Shown piece by piece: positions 45,810-57,314 of a stretch of DNA of 64,000 nucleotides. The notes beneath the pieces are model-generated. The model was not told where the DNA came from and ran no database searches. It saw only the letters and a list, made by a program, of their open reading frames with translations. How positions within the stretch are numbered: position 1 is the stretch's first letter; each line of letters starts with the position of its first letter. A program made the translations under genes and the position numbers. This stretch comes from Cylicocyclus nassatus (lineage: Eukaryota; Nematoda; Chromadorea; Rhabditida; Strongylidae), in NCBI GenBank assembly GCA_958299035.1, contig CATQJL010000112.1, positions 11,756,880 to 11,820,879 of the forward strand, in the 5' to 3' direction.

Positions 45810-47835
45810 TGAGCGCAAATCAGGAAGTAACCAAACTTTATTTAGGGCCAACATCTTGGCGGAATCGCTTTCGCCATAGTCTAGAATGCCGAAAATAAAA
45901 ATGAAACATTCTCTTAGACGCTAAGATCCTAGCTCCAGACGAAAGTCAGTTTGGAGAAATACGGAAGGCAAAATGAGTGAGAACTTCGTAAAGGCTAAGT
46001 GCGAGAACATAGCCGTTATTTTTCTAAAGTAAAAGCCGCGTTTTTTTGACCGACTGTGCAGGTGGATTTGACAAAATCAGATGAAATGGTCAACATGCGA
46101 ATTCATGTGAATTTATGCAAGAATACTGTTTACTGACCTCATGAAATATGCAGAGTAATTTTTTCTTTCTCAAACTCGTATTCATAATACCACACAAGTA
46201 ATATAATAATGATTATCACACATTCATTCACATACTTTCGTTCGCCTTGTTGATGAGAAGCAGGAAACTAGTCTTTGAGGGATCATATTTGAAAGAATGA
46301 GATTTACAACCAAATTATCACTTTGATTTCCGTTCAACAATCTATACCCCTTACAGAAGGCAGCTTGGTGTTTGTGTTGCTGTGACGGTCTTATCTAGAA
46401 TTGGAGGTGGTGCCGATAGCAGGGCCCAGCACAGATGGCTTGAGGTCAAACTGGACTTCGTTTTTGATAGAGGGGAACGGGGATATTGTTTGTATAAGGT
46501 CCTGGAGGAAGCGCCAAAAAAAAACGACGAACATGTCAGGTTTTACAGGTTGAACGTATTCTTTCGCAAGCGCGCGAATTTCAAACTCAAAGAAACAAAT
46601 GGCTTGTTTACAGCGCACAAACAATCACATGGCTCCGAATTTGTGCTATATGTATACAATATCACTCCAAACTATGTTATGCAAAGAGTTCCAAAAACTT
46701 ATGTGTTCTAATAACCGTTCCCGAATTTGTTGGTTTCTAGACCAGCATCAAAACTGGGTCGGTTCAGAGCATAAATATCGGAGAATGAAACCACTGCCTC
46801 TCCTCTTTTTTCTAGCCAAAAGTAGTGTAATCCTACGCGCTGATAGATATCGCGCTCCAATCACATGCGGTGTCCTCTGAACTATGTGGCGGAAGATGCA
46901 TCGCTGGAATACTGAGCCCACAGATTCGGTTGGCCTATTGGGTTTTCGACATTCCGAGCACTAAAATGACTTTACCCAATGGCAGAGCCTTCAATCGACT
47001 CAGAATATTTTCTTTTTCCTTTTTTGTTATACTAGATAACTCAAAATGCGCTTTTTTTCGCTTTTTATTGTTATTTTGATTGAATGAGGGTTTCCGTACT
47101 GATTCTTACGGCGAGAGGGACTTCGTAAATTGTCGCGAAGTCTCGGGGGACTTCGTTTCTAAAAAAGCTCCAAACCAAGGCGTGCCGGGCCCTGGCCGAT
47201 GATCATCCGTCATCCTCTCGTTCGTAACCCCGACAAGAATTATGTGCATCTTTACAAAAAGATTAGTAGTGCAATATACTACCAATAGAAAAAGTGGTAA
47301 GGGGAGAAGCAGGACGAATAAGGGAAAAAATTTGTTAGTCGTACGGGGTATATATGGTAGTGCGTTCCTGAATTTGTATGACTTATGCTTGCGACTGTAT
47401 AGGAATGCCACAATTTTTTGGGAGGAGGTCCAAAAACAAGGTAATTTTTCCGCCCTTTAGGTTGTCCTGTACTCATTTCGGCTTTATTGGGTTATCCATA
47501 AGTCTTTTCATTTTTGGACCTTCAATTCGATATTTCTCAAGAACTAGGTCACCTAGTAGGCTGCAAATTTATGGCAGTAATTCTGAGTGAATAAGCTATA
47601 CAATCCCCTATTTGCGGGAAACACAGAACTGACACAGGCAAAGTCTGAAAATTGAGAGAATTATTTTTTCTTGGTTCCTAGCCATCAAAAAAATGCAGCA
47701 AGTGCATGTATAAATATCCGACGAGGGGAGTATATGCATGAGGAAGTGGGGAAACTTGCAGACTTGTTTTGAACTGAGATAAGATGATTTTTGTTTTTCG
47801 AAAAGTCGTGAATTTTTTTATTTTGGCTTGGAACT
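45810..47835. other. Intergenic; unassigned frames only
   Basis: 45975-46070 shares a repeat with 14.87-15.08 kb (GAGAACTTCGTAAAG, AAAGCCGCG). The + frame 46382-46711 (109 aa, opens MTVLSRIGGGADSRAQHRWL) matches nothing I know. No splice-supported gene could be built. Confidence 0.3.
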
Positions 47836-47836
47836 T

Positions 47837-48063
47837 GCTGCAAATTTAGGGAGGGCAAGCGTTAGGCGACAAAACGTGAAAAACGCAATCAACGTAAAGC
47901 GCGTAAGTCAAAAATATGAGCAATTTTTTTGATGGCGTCGAGTAATGTATCGGCCCCGACCCCCACCCCCCTGTTTTTGGCGGAGGAGACGTTTTGCACG
48001 GGAAGTTATTTGGGGTCCAAAAAGTCGGGTTTGTCGCCTAACGCCCTACACCCCAAATTTAGC
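47837..48063. mobile_element. AAATTTAGG-TIR MITE, ~227 bp
   Basis: The left end AAATTTAGGGAGGGCAAGCG then TTAGGCGACAAA faces the inverted right end AAATTTGGGGTGTAGGGCGT then TTAGGCGACAAA. It directly precedes the relic of the small membrane protein gene; a + strand frame crosses from one into the other by chance. Confidence 0.75.
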
Positions 48064-48204
48064 TTGGTGCGAACTTTTGAAAGCCTTCTTTTAGAGCTTA
48101 CTTTGATCTGCCGAATGGTACCCCGCATTCTATTGGGAGTTCAAGAAGAACCGATTTATGACGCTGAAAATCCATGTGTGGAAAGACTTATGGGACAACG
48201 TAAT

Positions 48205-48490
48205 AGTTTCATCTCTCCACCATTGACGGGTGGTAACATTTCGCATCCGATTCACAACGAAGATTCACCTCCATCACCTCGAGCACGCAACTGTTCGGCG
48301 GTAGAGGGGTTGTGGTAGCGGTGGTATTATCACCCTGCTGAGGATTGTTACTACTCGTCGTCTGCCACCAGTGATCGCCATTCTGCCACTTCCAGAGATG
48401 CTAAATTTTGACATTTTGTAATTACGTTTTTCAGTCTTAAACTGCAAGCCTTATGTCACATTCGTTTACGGATAAGCATTATTATGTGCC
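48205..48490 (+). pseudogene. Relic of small membrane protein gene (last exon + UTR)
   Basis: The sequence reads RNSFISPPLTGGNISHPIHN then EDSPPSPRARN and matches SPPLTSGNVISHPIR, QDSPPPPRARD of the gene at 22.15-22.34 kb. Similarity continues through the GG-rich run (now out of frame), YYSS-like DNA (TTACTACTCGTC), the stop and the 3' UTR. Frameshifts in the glycine run and the loss of the signal peptide and TM exons make it a pseudogene. At the intron 2 position the reading frame continues without the intron, hinting at a processed copy, but upstream exon 2 is too diverged to be sure. Confidence 0.75.
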
Positions 48491-48499
48491 AGTGGTGCA

Positions 48500-49520
48500 A
48501 TCATTCCGAATGATTTTCCAGAGTAGTAACCTAAGTTCTTGAGCACAAGATGCACTGTTTCTTGACTCGACCAGCTTGAACACACCAGAAAATTAAGCGA
48601 TCAAAACATCCTCTACATTTCTGCTACCTACTAGAAGGACATGTGTGAGAGAGCGACCATTATGCGAAGCACATTAGTGCGGCCGAGCTGCTTGATTATA
48701 AATGAAAAGGTGCTTCTTGCACTTGTAAAATCAAAGTGACGGAGGTGTTTTACCAGGACTGTGTATAGGTGCGAGACGGTGTGCATCAACTAATATTAGG
48801 CTGGTACATAAGTTTTGTGGTTGGAGGTATATGTCGCCGAAATGGGGTGGCCCTCGCGGTCATCTGCAACAAGTATGCACCCTTTCACATGCATGGAGGT
48901 GCATTAAAGGAGGGAGTCCGCGCGGAACCCTCCTACATTCGGCGACATATACCTTCACCCAAGCTTCGCGACTAATTTATTACTTTTCTGTCCTTGAAGA
49001 TGGCGCGCTCATTTTTTATGCAGTGCAGATTGAGTGGTGAGCTACAAACCTGCCGAAGCTGCACGATTTCAGGCCGCAACATGGTAAAAAACCCCGCATT
49101 TTCCGAAAGCTAGTCAAATTCGAAATTCTACAAGGCTTAAAACAAAAACGAAATCATTTACAGCCTCAATCAAATGCATCAGCCAAAGTTTTACAAAGAT
49201 AATTGATGATAAACCACATTTACATATTGTTATTAGGTCGCTTTTCAGTCTTCTCGATTTATCACAAAAACAAGTGTGATACAGATCGGCGAGCACTTCA
49301 AAAACTGTTCGATGCAGTTTCTTCTTTCTCTTTCCAACAGTAATTCGATCTATTGCTTTGGAGATTACTGAGATAATAGAAATTTTTCAAGATTCATCAG
49401 ATTCATTTTTCTGATGCTAACAAATTTCACATTTCGTTAAGCGGAACCTCACAAAACATCAACTGGCAAGCAACTCGGGTGTCATTCAATGCAGCTTTTT
49501 CTTCTCCTTTCTTTCATATT
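48500..49520. other. Intergenic; small inverted-repeat element at 48.8 kb
   Basis: Inverted repeats lie at 48821-48842 and 48936-48957 (GGAGGTATATGTCGCCGAA against TTCGGCGACATATACCTT). Just before the left one is a mariner-TIR-like motif (TTAGGCTGGTACATAAGTTT at 48797), so this may be the end of another non-autonomous element. No gene was seen. Confidence 0.45.
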
Positions 49521-49525
49521 CGCTT

Positions 49526-49886
49526 AAAGGCAGCGTTCAGGCAAGTCTGGACACATGGGGATCCCATGTGGATAGTAATTTTGGAGCCCTAACTAAGCCG
49601 CTGCCCAACCTTCAGCTCGGGTAGTGCTCTAACGGCTGAGATATTCCCCTCGAAACTGGACCCCGCGATCGTATTTCGCATGGATTCATGGCAGTTTCGC
49701 GCCAGGATCCACGCTTTGCGCCATGAATCCATGCGGAATACGATCGCGGGGTCCAGTTTCAAGGGGAATATCTCACAGTTTGGAGCACTACCTGCGCTGT
49801 CGCTTGGGCAGTGCCTTAGTTAGGGTCCCAAAAGTACTTTCCACGTAAAATCCCCGTAGGTCCAGATCTGCCTGGACGCTGCCTTT
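49526..49886. mobile_element. AAAGGCAGCG-TIR foldback MITE, copy 2 (361 bp)
   Basis: The ends AAAGGCAGCGTTCAGGCAAG and, inverted, AAAGGCAGCGTCCAGGCAGA match the element at 34.2 kb. This copy folds along its whole length: GGACCCCGCGATCGTATTTC in the left arm faces its complement in the right arm, closing near 49705. No coding content. Confidence 0.85.
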
Positions 49887-50261
49887 GAGCCCCGAGAATC
49901 TAATTGTGAAATTTTTGAGCCTGTGGTGCCCGAATCAAAATTCGATTCTGGAAGCGATGAACACTCTTTGCTTTGGTTAGCCTTGAGATAATCGAATTTT
50001 GAATTCTTTGAAGTCCAAGGAAGTCCAAGTCTTCAATGCGTTCGTATGCCACAAGACTTTGAAAACGTAAAGATTGGAGAAATCACTTTGGAAATAATGG
50101 AGAGCTAGCTGGAGATGCCCAAATTTGTTGTATTGTATTTTGCTTACTCTCTCCACTTGTTATCCAGCAGTCTCAAAAGTTGAGGCCGAAAACTTTGAAA
50201 AATTGCCGAACTTGAGTGTGGCAAAAGGTTTAGGTTCAAAATTCTGGCGATTATATTTAAC

Positions 50262-50935
50262 TAGCTGGCTTACCCGGCTCCGCCGTATCCGGACCAAACT
50301 TGGCACACATACACTTCGGGCCCCGGCGGGTGTCACAGTCCACTTTTCGTTATCGATCGATGTCGATTTTACCGATTTTTATCAATTTTTTTTGCAGAGT
50401 TCACCTACAGGGCTAGGAGTTGGCACAGGGGGGGGGAAGTGAGCATGGGGATTCCGAATACAGCATTAGTTTTCAGGATCGTCCATTACTTTTATCGATT
50501 TTATCGATTTTTTTTGTAAAGTTTGACCTGCGGGGCTGGGAGTTTGCACAGGGGGGTAATCGTGCATGCAGATTACAAACACAATATTAATTTTCAGGAT
50601 CGTCCATTATTTTCGATTTCATCGATTTTTTGAAAATTTGAGCTAGGGGGCTGGAATTTGGCACAGGAGTGTAATCGAGCATGCTGATCACCCCCCTAGC
50701 CCCCTAGCTCAAACTTTGCAAAAAATCGATAAAATCGGTATCGATCGATGACGAAAAGTAGCCTATGACACCCGCCGGGGCCCGTAGTGTATGTGTGCCA
50801 AGTTTGGTCCGGATCGGTTCAGAAATGGAATTTTCTATTCGGAACATACGTACAGACAGACATACATACAGACAGACAGACAGACAGACATACAGACAGA
50901 CAGACAGACAAACAGACATTCAGCTTTATATATAA
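50262..50935. mobile_element. Inverted pair of non-LTR/SINE-like 3' ends
   Basis: The left part (50275-50365) is the reverse complement of the right part (50735-50830): GGATACGG.., ACCAAACTTGGCACACATAC, GGCGGGTGTCA, CGATCGATGTCG. The right copy ends in a CAGACAGA microsatellite (50858-50924) and TATATATAAGAT. Between them are about three loosely repeated ~125-bp blocks (GGCTGGGAGTTTGCACAGGG, TTTTCAGGATCGTCCATTA, TTATCGATTTT). It is the same family as 35098-35545. Confidence 0.7.
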
Positions 50936-50939
50936 GATG

Positions 50940-51505
50940 ACCACACTAGCAAATGGTTTGACATGATTACTGCAAAGAGGATAAAGAGCTGGTTGAATAA
51001 TCTTCGAAGTATATGCCCGAAGTTATACAATTTGTTTTTCTGACAGATCGAAAAAACGGGGAAAACTTTCGGAACCACCTAATAGTCTCTGCTTGATGCG
51101 TTGTTTCAGGCTGCAAACTGCATCATTTTTAGTTTTGAGTCAATGGAATTTCGAGCTTCTAGCGTTAACGCGTAAACCGCGTAGATTTTAACTAGCTATC
51201 AAAATTCAGCCATTTGCGCATATATGTAGCTCACTATTCAGTTTGTACTGAATCACAGAATGAGGGCGCCACATTAAAAAAAATTGTGTTGCAAAATCAT
51301 ATGCCAACTCAATAATTTGCTTGAAGGCAATGCCCCAGTAAAGTTGATGTTCTTTATGGTGAATTGCTCAATTTCGACTCAAGTGGACTGGTCAAGCAAG
51401 GGTAAAGGCTTTCGCGCCGCATGTATCCTAATCCAAAAACTAATAAATTGGCGCGATAAGGTAGTTTCGTCGCGCTCGGCAGCTGCGATATCTCAGAACC
51501 AGACA
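50940..51505. other. Intergenic, no gene seen
   Basis: Short chance frames only; no repeat or motif was recognised. Confidence 0.35.
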
Positions 51506-51509
51506 AACC

Positions 51510-52334
51510 AGGGCTCGGCATGAGGTGGCTTTTTCAATTTTTAAAAAACGAAGTCCTTGTAGACTTCGGCAGAAAAATACGACATCACCTATGACCCGAT
51601 CGTGGATGGATCAGAACGAATAACGAGAAGATAATGGAACAAGACATAAATTCAACTTCGAACAGACGAAAAACTAAAGGTGTTCGTTTTCTCCGAATTG
51701 GCGGCATGCTGTGTCCGGCGCGCACCTTTGCGCGAGCAGGCTTGCCGCCGCCATGCAAGATATTTGGAGGGCTGTAACTAGGCGAGGAAGAGGGGGTTTA
51801 GGGAGATTCAAAAACTCAGTTGTGGGGTTTTTGATGTAGAACAAGGTTATGTTAAACATATGAGAAATTTATGTGAAAGAAGGAAGATATATGACTTCTT
51901 CTTTTTACAGCCACCTCAGGTGGCTGTCCAGGTGGCTAGAAAGCCACCTTACTTCGAAAAAAGTTTGCTACGCCTTCAATTTTACATGATTTTTTCACAA
52001 TTCTTTGCACATAGTCCTAACTCCCTGTTGCCCATCTACAAACCAATTTTGGTGCCATTTAATTCTCTCTTTGCTGTAAATAAGTCTTTTGTTTATTTCG
52101 AGGCAGGTTGCATTCGCACGCTCAATCTGCGAACATGTTGAAATAAGGAATATTTGGTTTTTGCAGATTGGTAAGGCAGAAATGACAATTTGCGTCTTTT
52201 ATAGAAAGTGGGTGACATACGGCCACAAGTGTGTGGGGGGGGGGGGGGCGGGATTTCCGCTCAAACGATATGCCCCTTGGTTTTTATTCTAAAAGATACC
52301 CAGCTTGCCCCGTAAGCCACCTGTGCCGAGCCCT
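51510..52334. mobile_element. AGGGCTCGGCA-TIR element, 825 bp
   Basis: The left end AGGGCTCGGCATGAGGTGGC and the inverted right end AGGGCTCGGCACAGGTGGCT form TIRs of about 20-23 bp; extra AGGTGGCT repeats lie inside at 51905-51950. Internal frames have no transposase motifs. A matching single TIR occurs at 15318. A G14 tract is at about 52233. Confidence 0.65.
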
Positions 52335-52339
52335 GAGAC

Positions 52340-53390
52340 AAACACAATGCATAGTTAGAAAAGTGGTTCGGCTTCGGCCAAGTGACCATTCTTGGATGAT
52401 GGTGTTAGGAAGTATCCTCCCCCTCACCCTCCCTGCATCAAATCCGACCTACTACGTGCACTAAATCCTGAAAATGCGCTTCAAACCCCAACATTGACTT
52501 TCGCACAAAAGAAGTGGGTAAGGCTGATGAGCTTGTAAAGCTAGTTTTAGAACTCAGGTTGATATTTTTTCTACAAACACTACCAAAATATGATAAGCGT
52601 CCATTTTGTCAAGCCGCTATCTTCAACCTTTCCAGAAGTTTGGTCAAGTGCGATGCTGTCACGTGAAGCCCTGATGAATAGCTTTTATGCTTTTCTATGC
52701 GAACTGGCAGTTCACGGAGCATAGTCATCGCTGGTGGCTGGCCCTGAGACCCACCATGCAAACTTTAAATTTGCTACTGATAAATATTTTAGTAATCGTT
52801 TTGCTGGCAAGCGAAACATAGATATTGAAATTGTGATTCCATAGAGATTCCATCTCTATGGAATCACAATTTCAGGCTCATATATTTATAGGTTTATCAT
52901 TACAAAAGCTGCATCTAACAATCTTTCGTTCTTTCTTATAAGTGGAACTTTGTGAAATCAAATAGTAATGACATGATCGTTTCTGTATACTTTTCAATTA
53001 GTTGAGACTAAATTGAAGGTGCAAGATTTGTAAGTCAGATAAGTGCATGGATTCGCAAAAAGGCTCTAGATGAATTTGATTTTTGCTTCATTGTCTTAGC
53101 TGTTAACATGCGGTTGTCGGAAAAGCCACCCACCAGATCCTCCAGGTTCCGCGTATGGTGAACCTACATATGTGCAAGCGAACATTATACAAAAATTTGG
53201 CTTAAGAACTGGTTGCTTTCTCTAAAGATTTGAACTGCACACATGCAAAAATTAAAATCCCATACCCCGTTATGAGAAGTCATGATTTTCAAGCTTTGCA
53301 TCTGTTTTATGTCCTTCTTTTTGCCAATCCTAGGCGGACGTAAGGCAGAACGTTCGACGACTTTGTGATTACGATACGAAAACTGCTATG
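52340..53390. other. Intergenic; short palindrome only
   Basis: A near-perfect palindrome lies at about 52835-52875 (ATTGTGATTCCATAGAGA against TCTCTATGGAATCACAAT). Nothing else was recognised. Confidence 0.4.
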
Positions 53391-53398
53391 CATTTATA

Positions 53399-53823
53399 CG
53401 TCTAACAAGGGAAGTGTCAGGAGTCGCAGTGGCCTTTTGACATAAGATGGGTATCATTTGAAGCAGCAAACGCTGATACCAAAACAACCATTCTTAGCTG
53501 CAAAACGAATCAAGGACAAAAGTTATTGACTTTAATTTGCGGGAAATTTACAGCGCTGTGAGCAGCCAAAACTGTGGAAGTCTATGTAGTTGGGACCTGA
53601 ACCTAGATGAAGAAGTTCATCAAAAGTGTAGGAGTACTTCCTTCAATATTATGCAATGGGCGTAACGAGCCTTTGAAAGAATTGTGATCGCAAGGCACTC
53701 TGAACCTGACTTTTGATTTAGATTCGTTCTGCAGCTATTAAATGCGCGTATAAGCAATTCAAACTTCAGGCCATACCTAGCCCTGATGAAAGGTCACCGC
53801 GATTGAAAGCACTTTCCTTGTAA
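53399..53823. mobile_element. Foldback family F, copy 3 (more diverged)
   Basis: The left end CAAGGGAAGTGTCAGGAGTC then GCAGTGG faces a diverged inverted right end (ACAAGGAAAGTGCTTTCAAT, CGCGGTGACCTTT). Inner AGCTGCAAAACGAATC faces GATTCGTTCTGCAGCT. It is related to 44.86 and 45.35 kb and more decayed. Confidence 0.55.
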
Positions 53824-56385
53824 AAGTGACGAGATATGAGTGAGAGTAAAGGTTACATTATATCAGCTTAATCCAAAATAGTAAAAATTATTAACATCAC
53901 TACCGTAATTGCCCAGATCTAGTTATGAAGAGACATTTAAGCCAATTTTTTATCACATACACAAGCAAATTATAGTGTTTAGTGATAGCCCATGATAATA
54001 TATGTTTACGTTTGATAATATGCAGTGTTTGTCCGAAATTGTAAGTATTAACATCAACACAAAAACATCTTTAAGTCTTAGCTACGTTGCTTCTCAATTT
54101 CAGCCATGAAATGCTGAAAGTTCGAGTTCGTTTGAGGCAAAAAGACTGCGTCGTATTATCAAACCGAACCATCTGTGCTGCTTTCATTCAAGTTTGAAGT
54201 GCGACTGAAGGGGACATTGTAGACGACATTATAGGAATTCGGCGGTATAACACCAGGGTTCTGAATCCAATTCTTAAAAATCAATCTTTTTTTGAAAACT
54301 AAACAAACCATTCCTTGGACCATAAACCCATTCTGCGGTTGTACTTGTTGGCATACTAAAGTTGGTAGTACCTGGAAGATAGATTGCAGTTATTTGCGAG
54401 GGAACAGTCTAATTAAGTAATTTAATACAAATGGCTACCTGTTGCTGCTGCGTAACACAGTATTACACCGTAAAGAAGTCCGTCGAAATCGGGGTCGCCG
54501 GGCGATTTGATCATACTTCAAGGCAGTATTTTTCAAACTTCGATCACTGATCGGGCTCTGTTTCATTGTTAATATAGGCCCGATCGGGCAATGGTTACCT
54601 GGTTATAATGGTAAAGCAGCGCCCGATCGTGACCAGGAGTTTGGTAAATACCGTCGCAGATTTCTGTGAATCTATTGCGCAATTCCAGATTCCAAATGTA
54701 CTGGACTAGTCTCTAAAACTTACGCAAAATTGCAGAGCCTCGCTTACATGATGTGGGCCTAAGAACTTCGAGTATAATAGCCAAGGTCAAGCGTGTGGCG
54801 TGGCATGTCACACCTGATGGATCGTATTGAAAGGTCAGGAGGGGGATCGTTACCATGGTGATTCTGACAACAGCGACAACATGTTTTTTGTTAGTAATGC
54901 CAGATAGGCCCATCAAGCAAAATAATAGCACAATGTAGCACAATGATTTTAGTCCACCATCATATACGTACACTAAGCAAATAAAAGAGCGTTAAAAACA
55001 TTAGAGCATCAATTCGTAACTAACATGTCAAATAATCCCTGTGGAGCAGGTTCCAGATAGTGTTTTCGAACATGACTTTGTTCCAAAGGTGAGCTGACTA
55101 CTTCTTTTCGCTATTTTCCATCTGCATAGGTAAAAAGAAACGGCTATATGTTTGCCTAGGAGAAACGATTTCAAATAAGATTCCCACTATGTAAGGAAAA
55201 AGGTTAAGCAATAGCAACTGTAGAAAACGCAGTAATTTGGTTGGTTTGGAGGTAAGCCAGTGAAGTGTGGCACAACCCCTAAAAATTTGGCAGCCACAGC
55301 TTTTCTGGAGTTGTGCGACACACCCGTAACTTGCATTTAGAGAGCATATCATATGAAGCTCGATAGACAAGGTTAGTTTTTGTGGAAATGATTGCAGCTG
55401 GTTTCTTTTATTTGAGCAATAGTTGCTGAAAGCCTACCACTGTAAGCGAAAAATGAGACGAGATTTTTGCTGGCTCCTAATTCTGTAGTTTGACGGTTAT
55501 TCTGAGCAGGATTCATGACATGGGCAAATGGAAGTACTGTAGCTGCTTTGTACTGAGTACAAAAAGATACCCTATTTTCAGGTGTATAAGCCGCACCCTG
55601 TTCGCGTTAAAGGCGCACACGCCAAAAGACTATCTGTTACGACGGGGTGCGTCAGATGGTAATGTGTGAGATTGCGACCGCTTCGCGAGGAACTTGCGCA
55701 ACGGCATGCCTGGGACTGCTTGCTTTTAGAGCAAAGATGGTGCGGTTTATACACCTGAAAATAGGGTAGCTATTTCACTTTTGAATTATAGTTAACCACG
55801 TTTGAAAATGTCAATTCACTTGGGTGGCCCAGTAATTGGGAACCCTTAAAAAACCCTTGCTATAACTTGGTCCAAAGCGCTTATTTAACATGCTTACTAA
55901 GATTTTCTCCTAATATGCTCAATAGAGCTCAATGTTATGCTCAAGGCAGGCAAATGGTAGTGTTGTTGGGAGTTGGGGGAGGGGGGAGGTTGAGACAGAG
56001 CTTGAGGGGGGGGGGAGGGGGAGTCGTAACCGGCGATTGTGTGCCCACCTCTTGCTCGACCCTAATCATAGCTACGCCAGATACAGTTACCGAGATTACT
56101 CGAAACTTGACCGATGCCTAATGCATTTACCCACACTTTCACAGACACACTTTTGTCGTCTTACTTATTGGGAGTGGTGCCCGTGGAAGTACGTTAACGG
56201 AAATTGTTTCAAGTCCTAGCGAATCATAGTCACTCTAGCAATCAGACTTACTGCTTGGTACTGCTGTGCTGCTTGGAAACGCTGTTGATTCACATTGCAT
56301 CTCAGAGGCGGCTGAAGTTACCATAGTTCAAATACTTTGTTGCTCAAGAAGCAGTCGTAATTTTTTCTTTACGACTACCACTCAC

Positions 56386-56463
56386 ATTTTGTATCTGTGA
56401 TGGGTTATACTGTTGGTGTTGTTGTTGTTGTTGTTGTTGTTGGCAAAGCAGTTGATACTTACC
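56386..56463 (-). other. Unit B Gln-rich exon-like block
   Basis: The block has a TTTTAG acceptor and GTGAGT donor, phase 0 in and out, 26 codons reading GKYQLLC, eight Gln, HQQYNPSQIQN. The CAA run (TTG run on the + strand) is a simple repeat. The counterpart in unit C has four Gln after E. A preceding phase-0 block at 56659-56730 reads LPAYILRCQDYDENRQGTVH, also conserved in unit C. Confidence 0.5.
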
Positions 56464-56934
56464 CTAAAATATAAGGCATCGTCTCGATAAGTAGCATAAA
56501 AACAATTCTTATTATCTTCGTATTATTACTCACTCCTTGGCAACCAGGCGCTGTCACTGGACACTCTTGTACATCGCAGATGAAAGTTGAAGGCTAAGTG
56601 ACCCATGTCAGAAGCTATTAAAAATGATCGTGATTTTTATTTCACGTTAGGCACTCACCCTAGCTTGATGATGAACTGTTCCTTGCCGGTTTTCATCATA
56701 ATCTTGACAACGAAGAATATAAGCAGGTAGCTGGAATTCTTTTTATATGATTACCTTTTTATTCGAAAACTAATCTAAGGCTTTCTTCTTGCCCATGCGC
56801 ACATCAGCACTTACCCCTGCGATCTGTTGTACTTGGCAGGCCTCAAGATTGATTGGAAGCCCAGATTGTGGGTGCTCTCTCACTATGGGTTATAAAGAAT
56901 GATTTTACTGTTTAAGTTTATTTACAACACTTAC

Positions 56935-57141
56935 TCTCTGGCGTTCTGCTGAATCCTATTCCACCTGGCAGGGCAGGAGATCCTATTCCACCTGGCAGGG
57001 CAGGAGATCCTATTCCACCCGGCAGGGCAGGATATCCTATTCCACCTGGCCGGGCAGGAGATCCTATTCCACCCGGCAGGGCAGGAGGTAACGTAAATGA
57101 TGGATACCCATTGGGAGATAGGGTTGTACGTGCGTGCTCAA
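56935..57141 (-). CDS. Unit B Pro/Gly-rich exon with 9-aa repeats
   Basis: The acceptor ATTAAG and donor GTAAGT give 2-in/1-out phase, 68 codons. It reads ARTTLSPNGYPSFTLPPALP then five copies of a nine-residue unit (GGIGSPALP and variants with ARP, YPALP), ending GGIGFSRTPE. Its phase joins exactly to the hinge exon at 57315-57478. The tail is unstructured and collagen-like in composition but without a Gly-X-Y period of three. It would be exposed and repetitive, an antigen-like feature; that is inference. Confidence 0.65.
56953..57087 (+). repeat. 27-bp minisatellite, 5 copies, in frame
   Basis: Five exact-length 27-bp copies (ATCCTATTCCACCTGGCAGG plus GCAGGAG) differ at only a few sites (T/C at CC.GG, A/C, G/T). 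The length is a multiple of three, so each copy adds nine residues to the exon on the minus strand. Units A and C have one degenerate copy per exon. Confidence 0.95.
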
Positions 57142-57314
57142 CTTAATCAGAATCAGGTTGAAATAGAAAATTTTTTTTGCAAGAAATGAAGTACCCAAAG
57201 TGTAAAAAGTGATTTTACATTTGAGATCCACATCTGTCTACTTTTCATTAAAATAAGCATGATGATGATGAAAAGTAGACAAGTCGAAAGATGCTACAAC
57301 ATAATTTAACGTAC

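Noticed and set aside
46382..46711. A 109-aa plus frame as a gene
   Set aside because: No recognisable motif, a competing antisense frame, and no splice or poly(A) support; left as unassigned.
47929..48318. A 129-aa plus frame as an intact gene
   Set aside because: It starts in a MITE, passes through unrelated DNA and ends in a pseudo-exon with a frameshift.
50858..50924. CAGACAGA array as a CRISPR or regulatory array
   Set aside because: A simple microsatellite at the 3' end of a retroelement-like module; no spacers.
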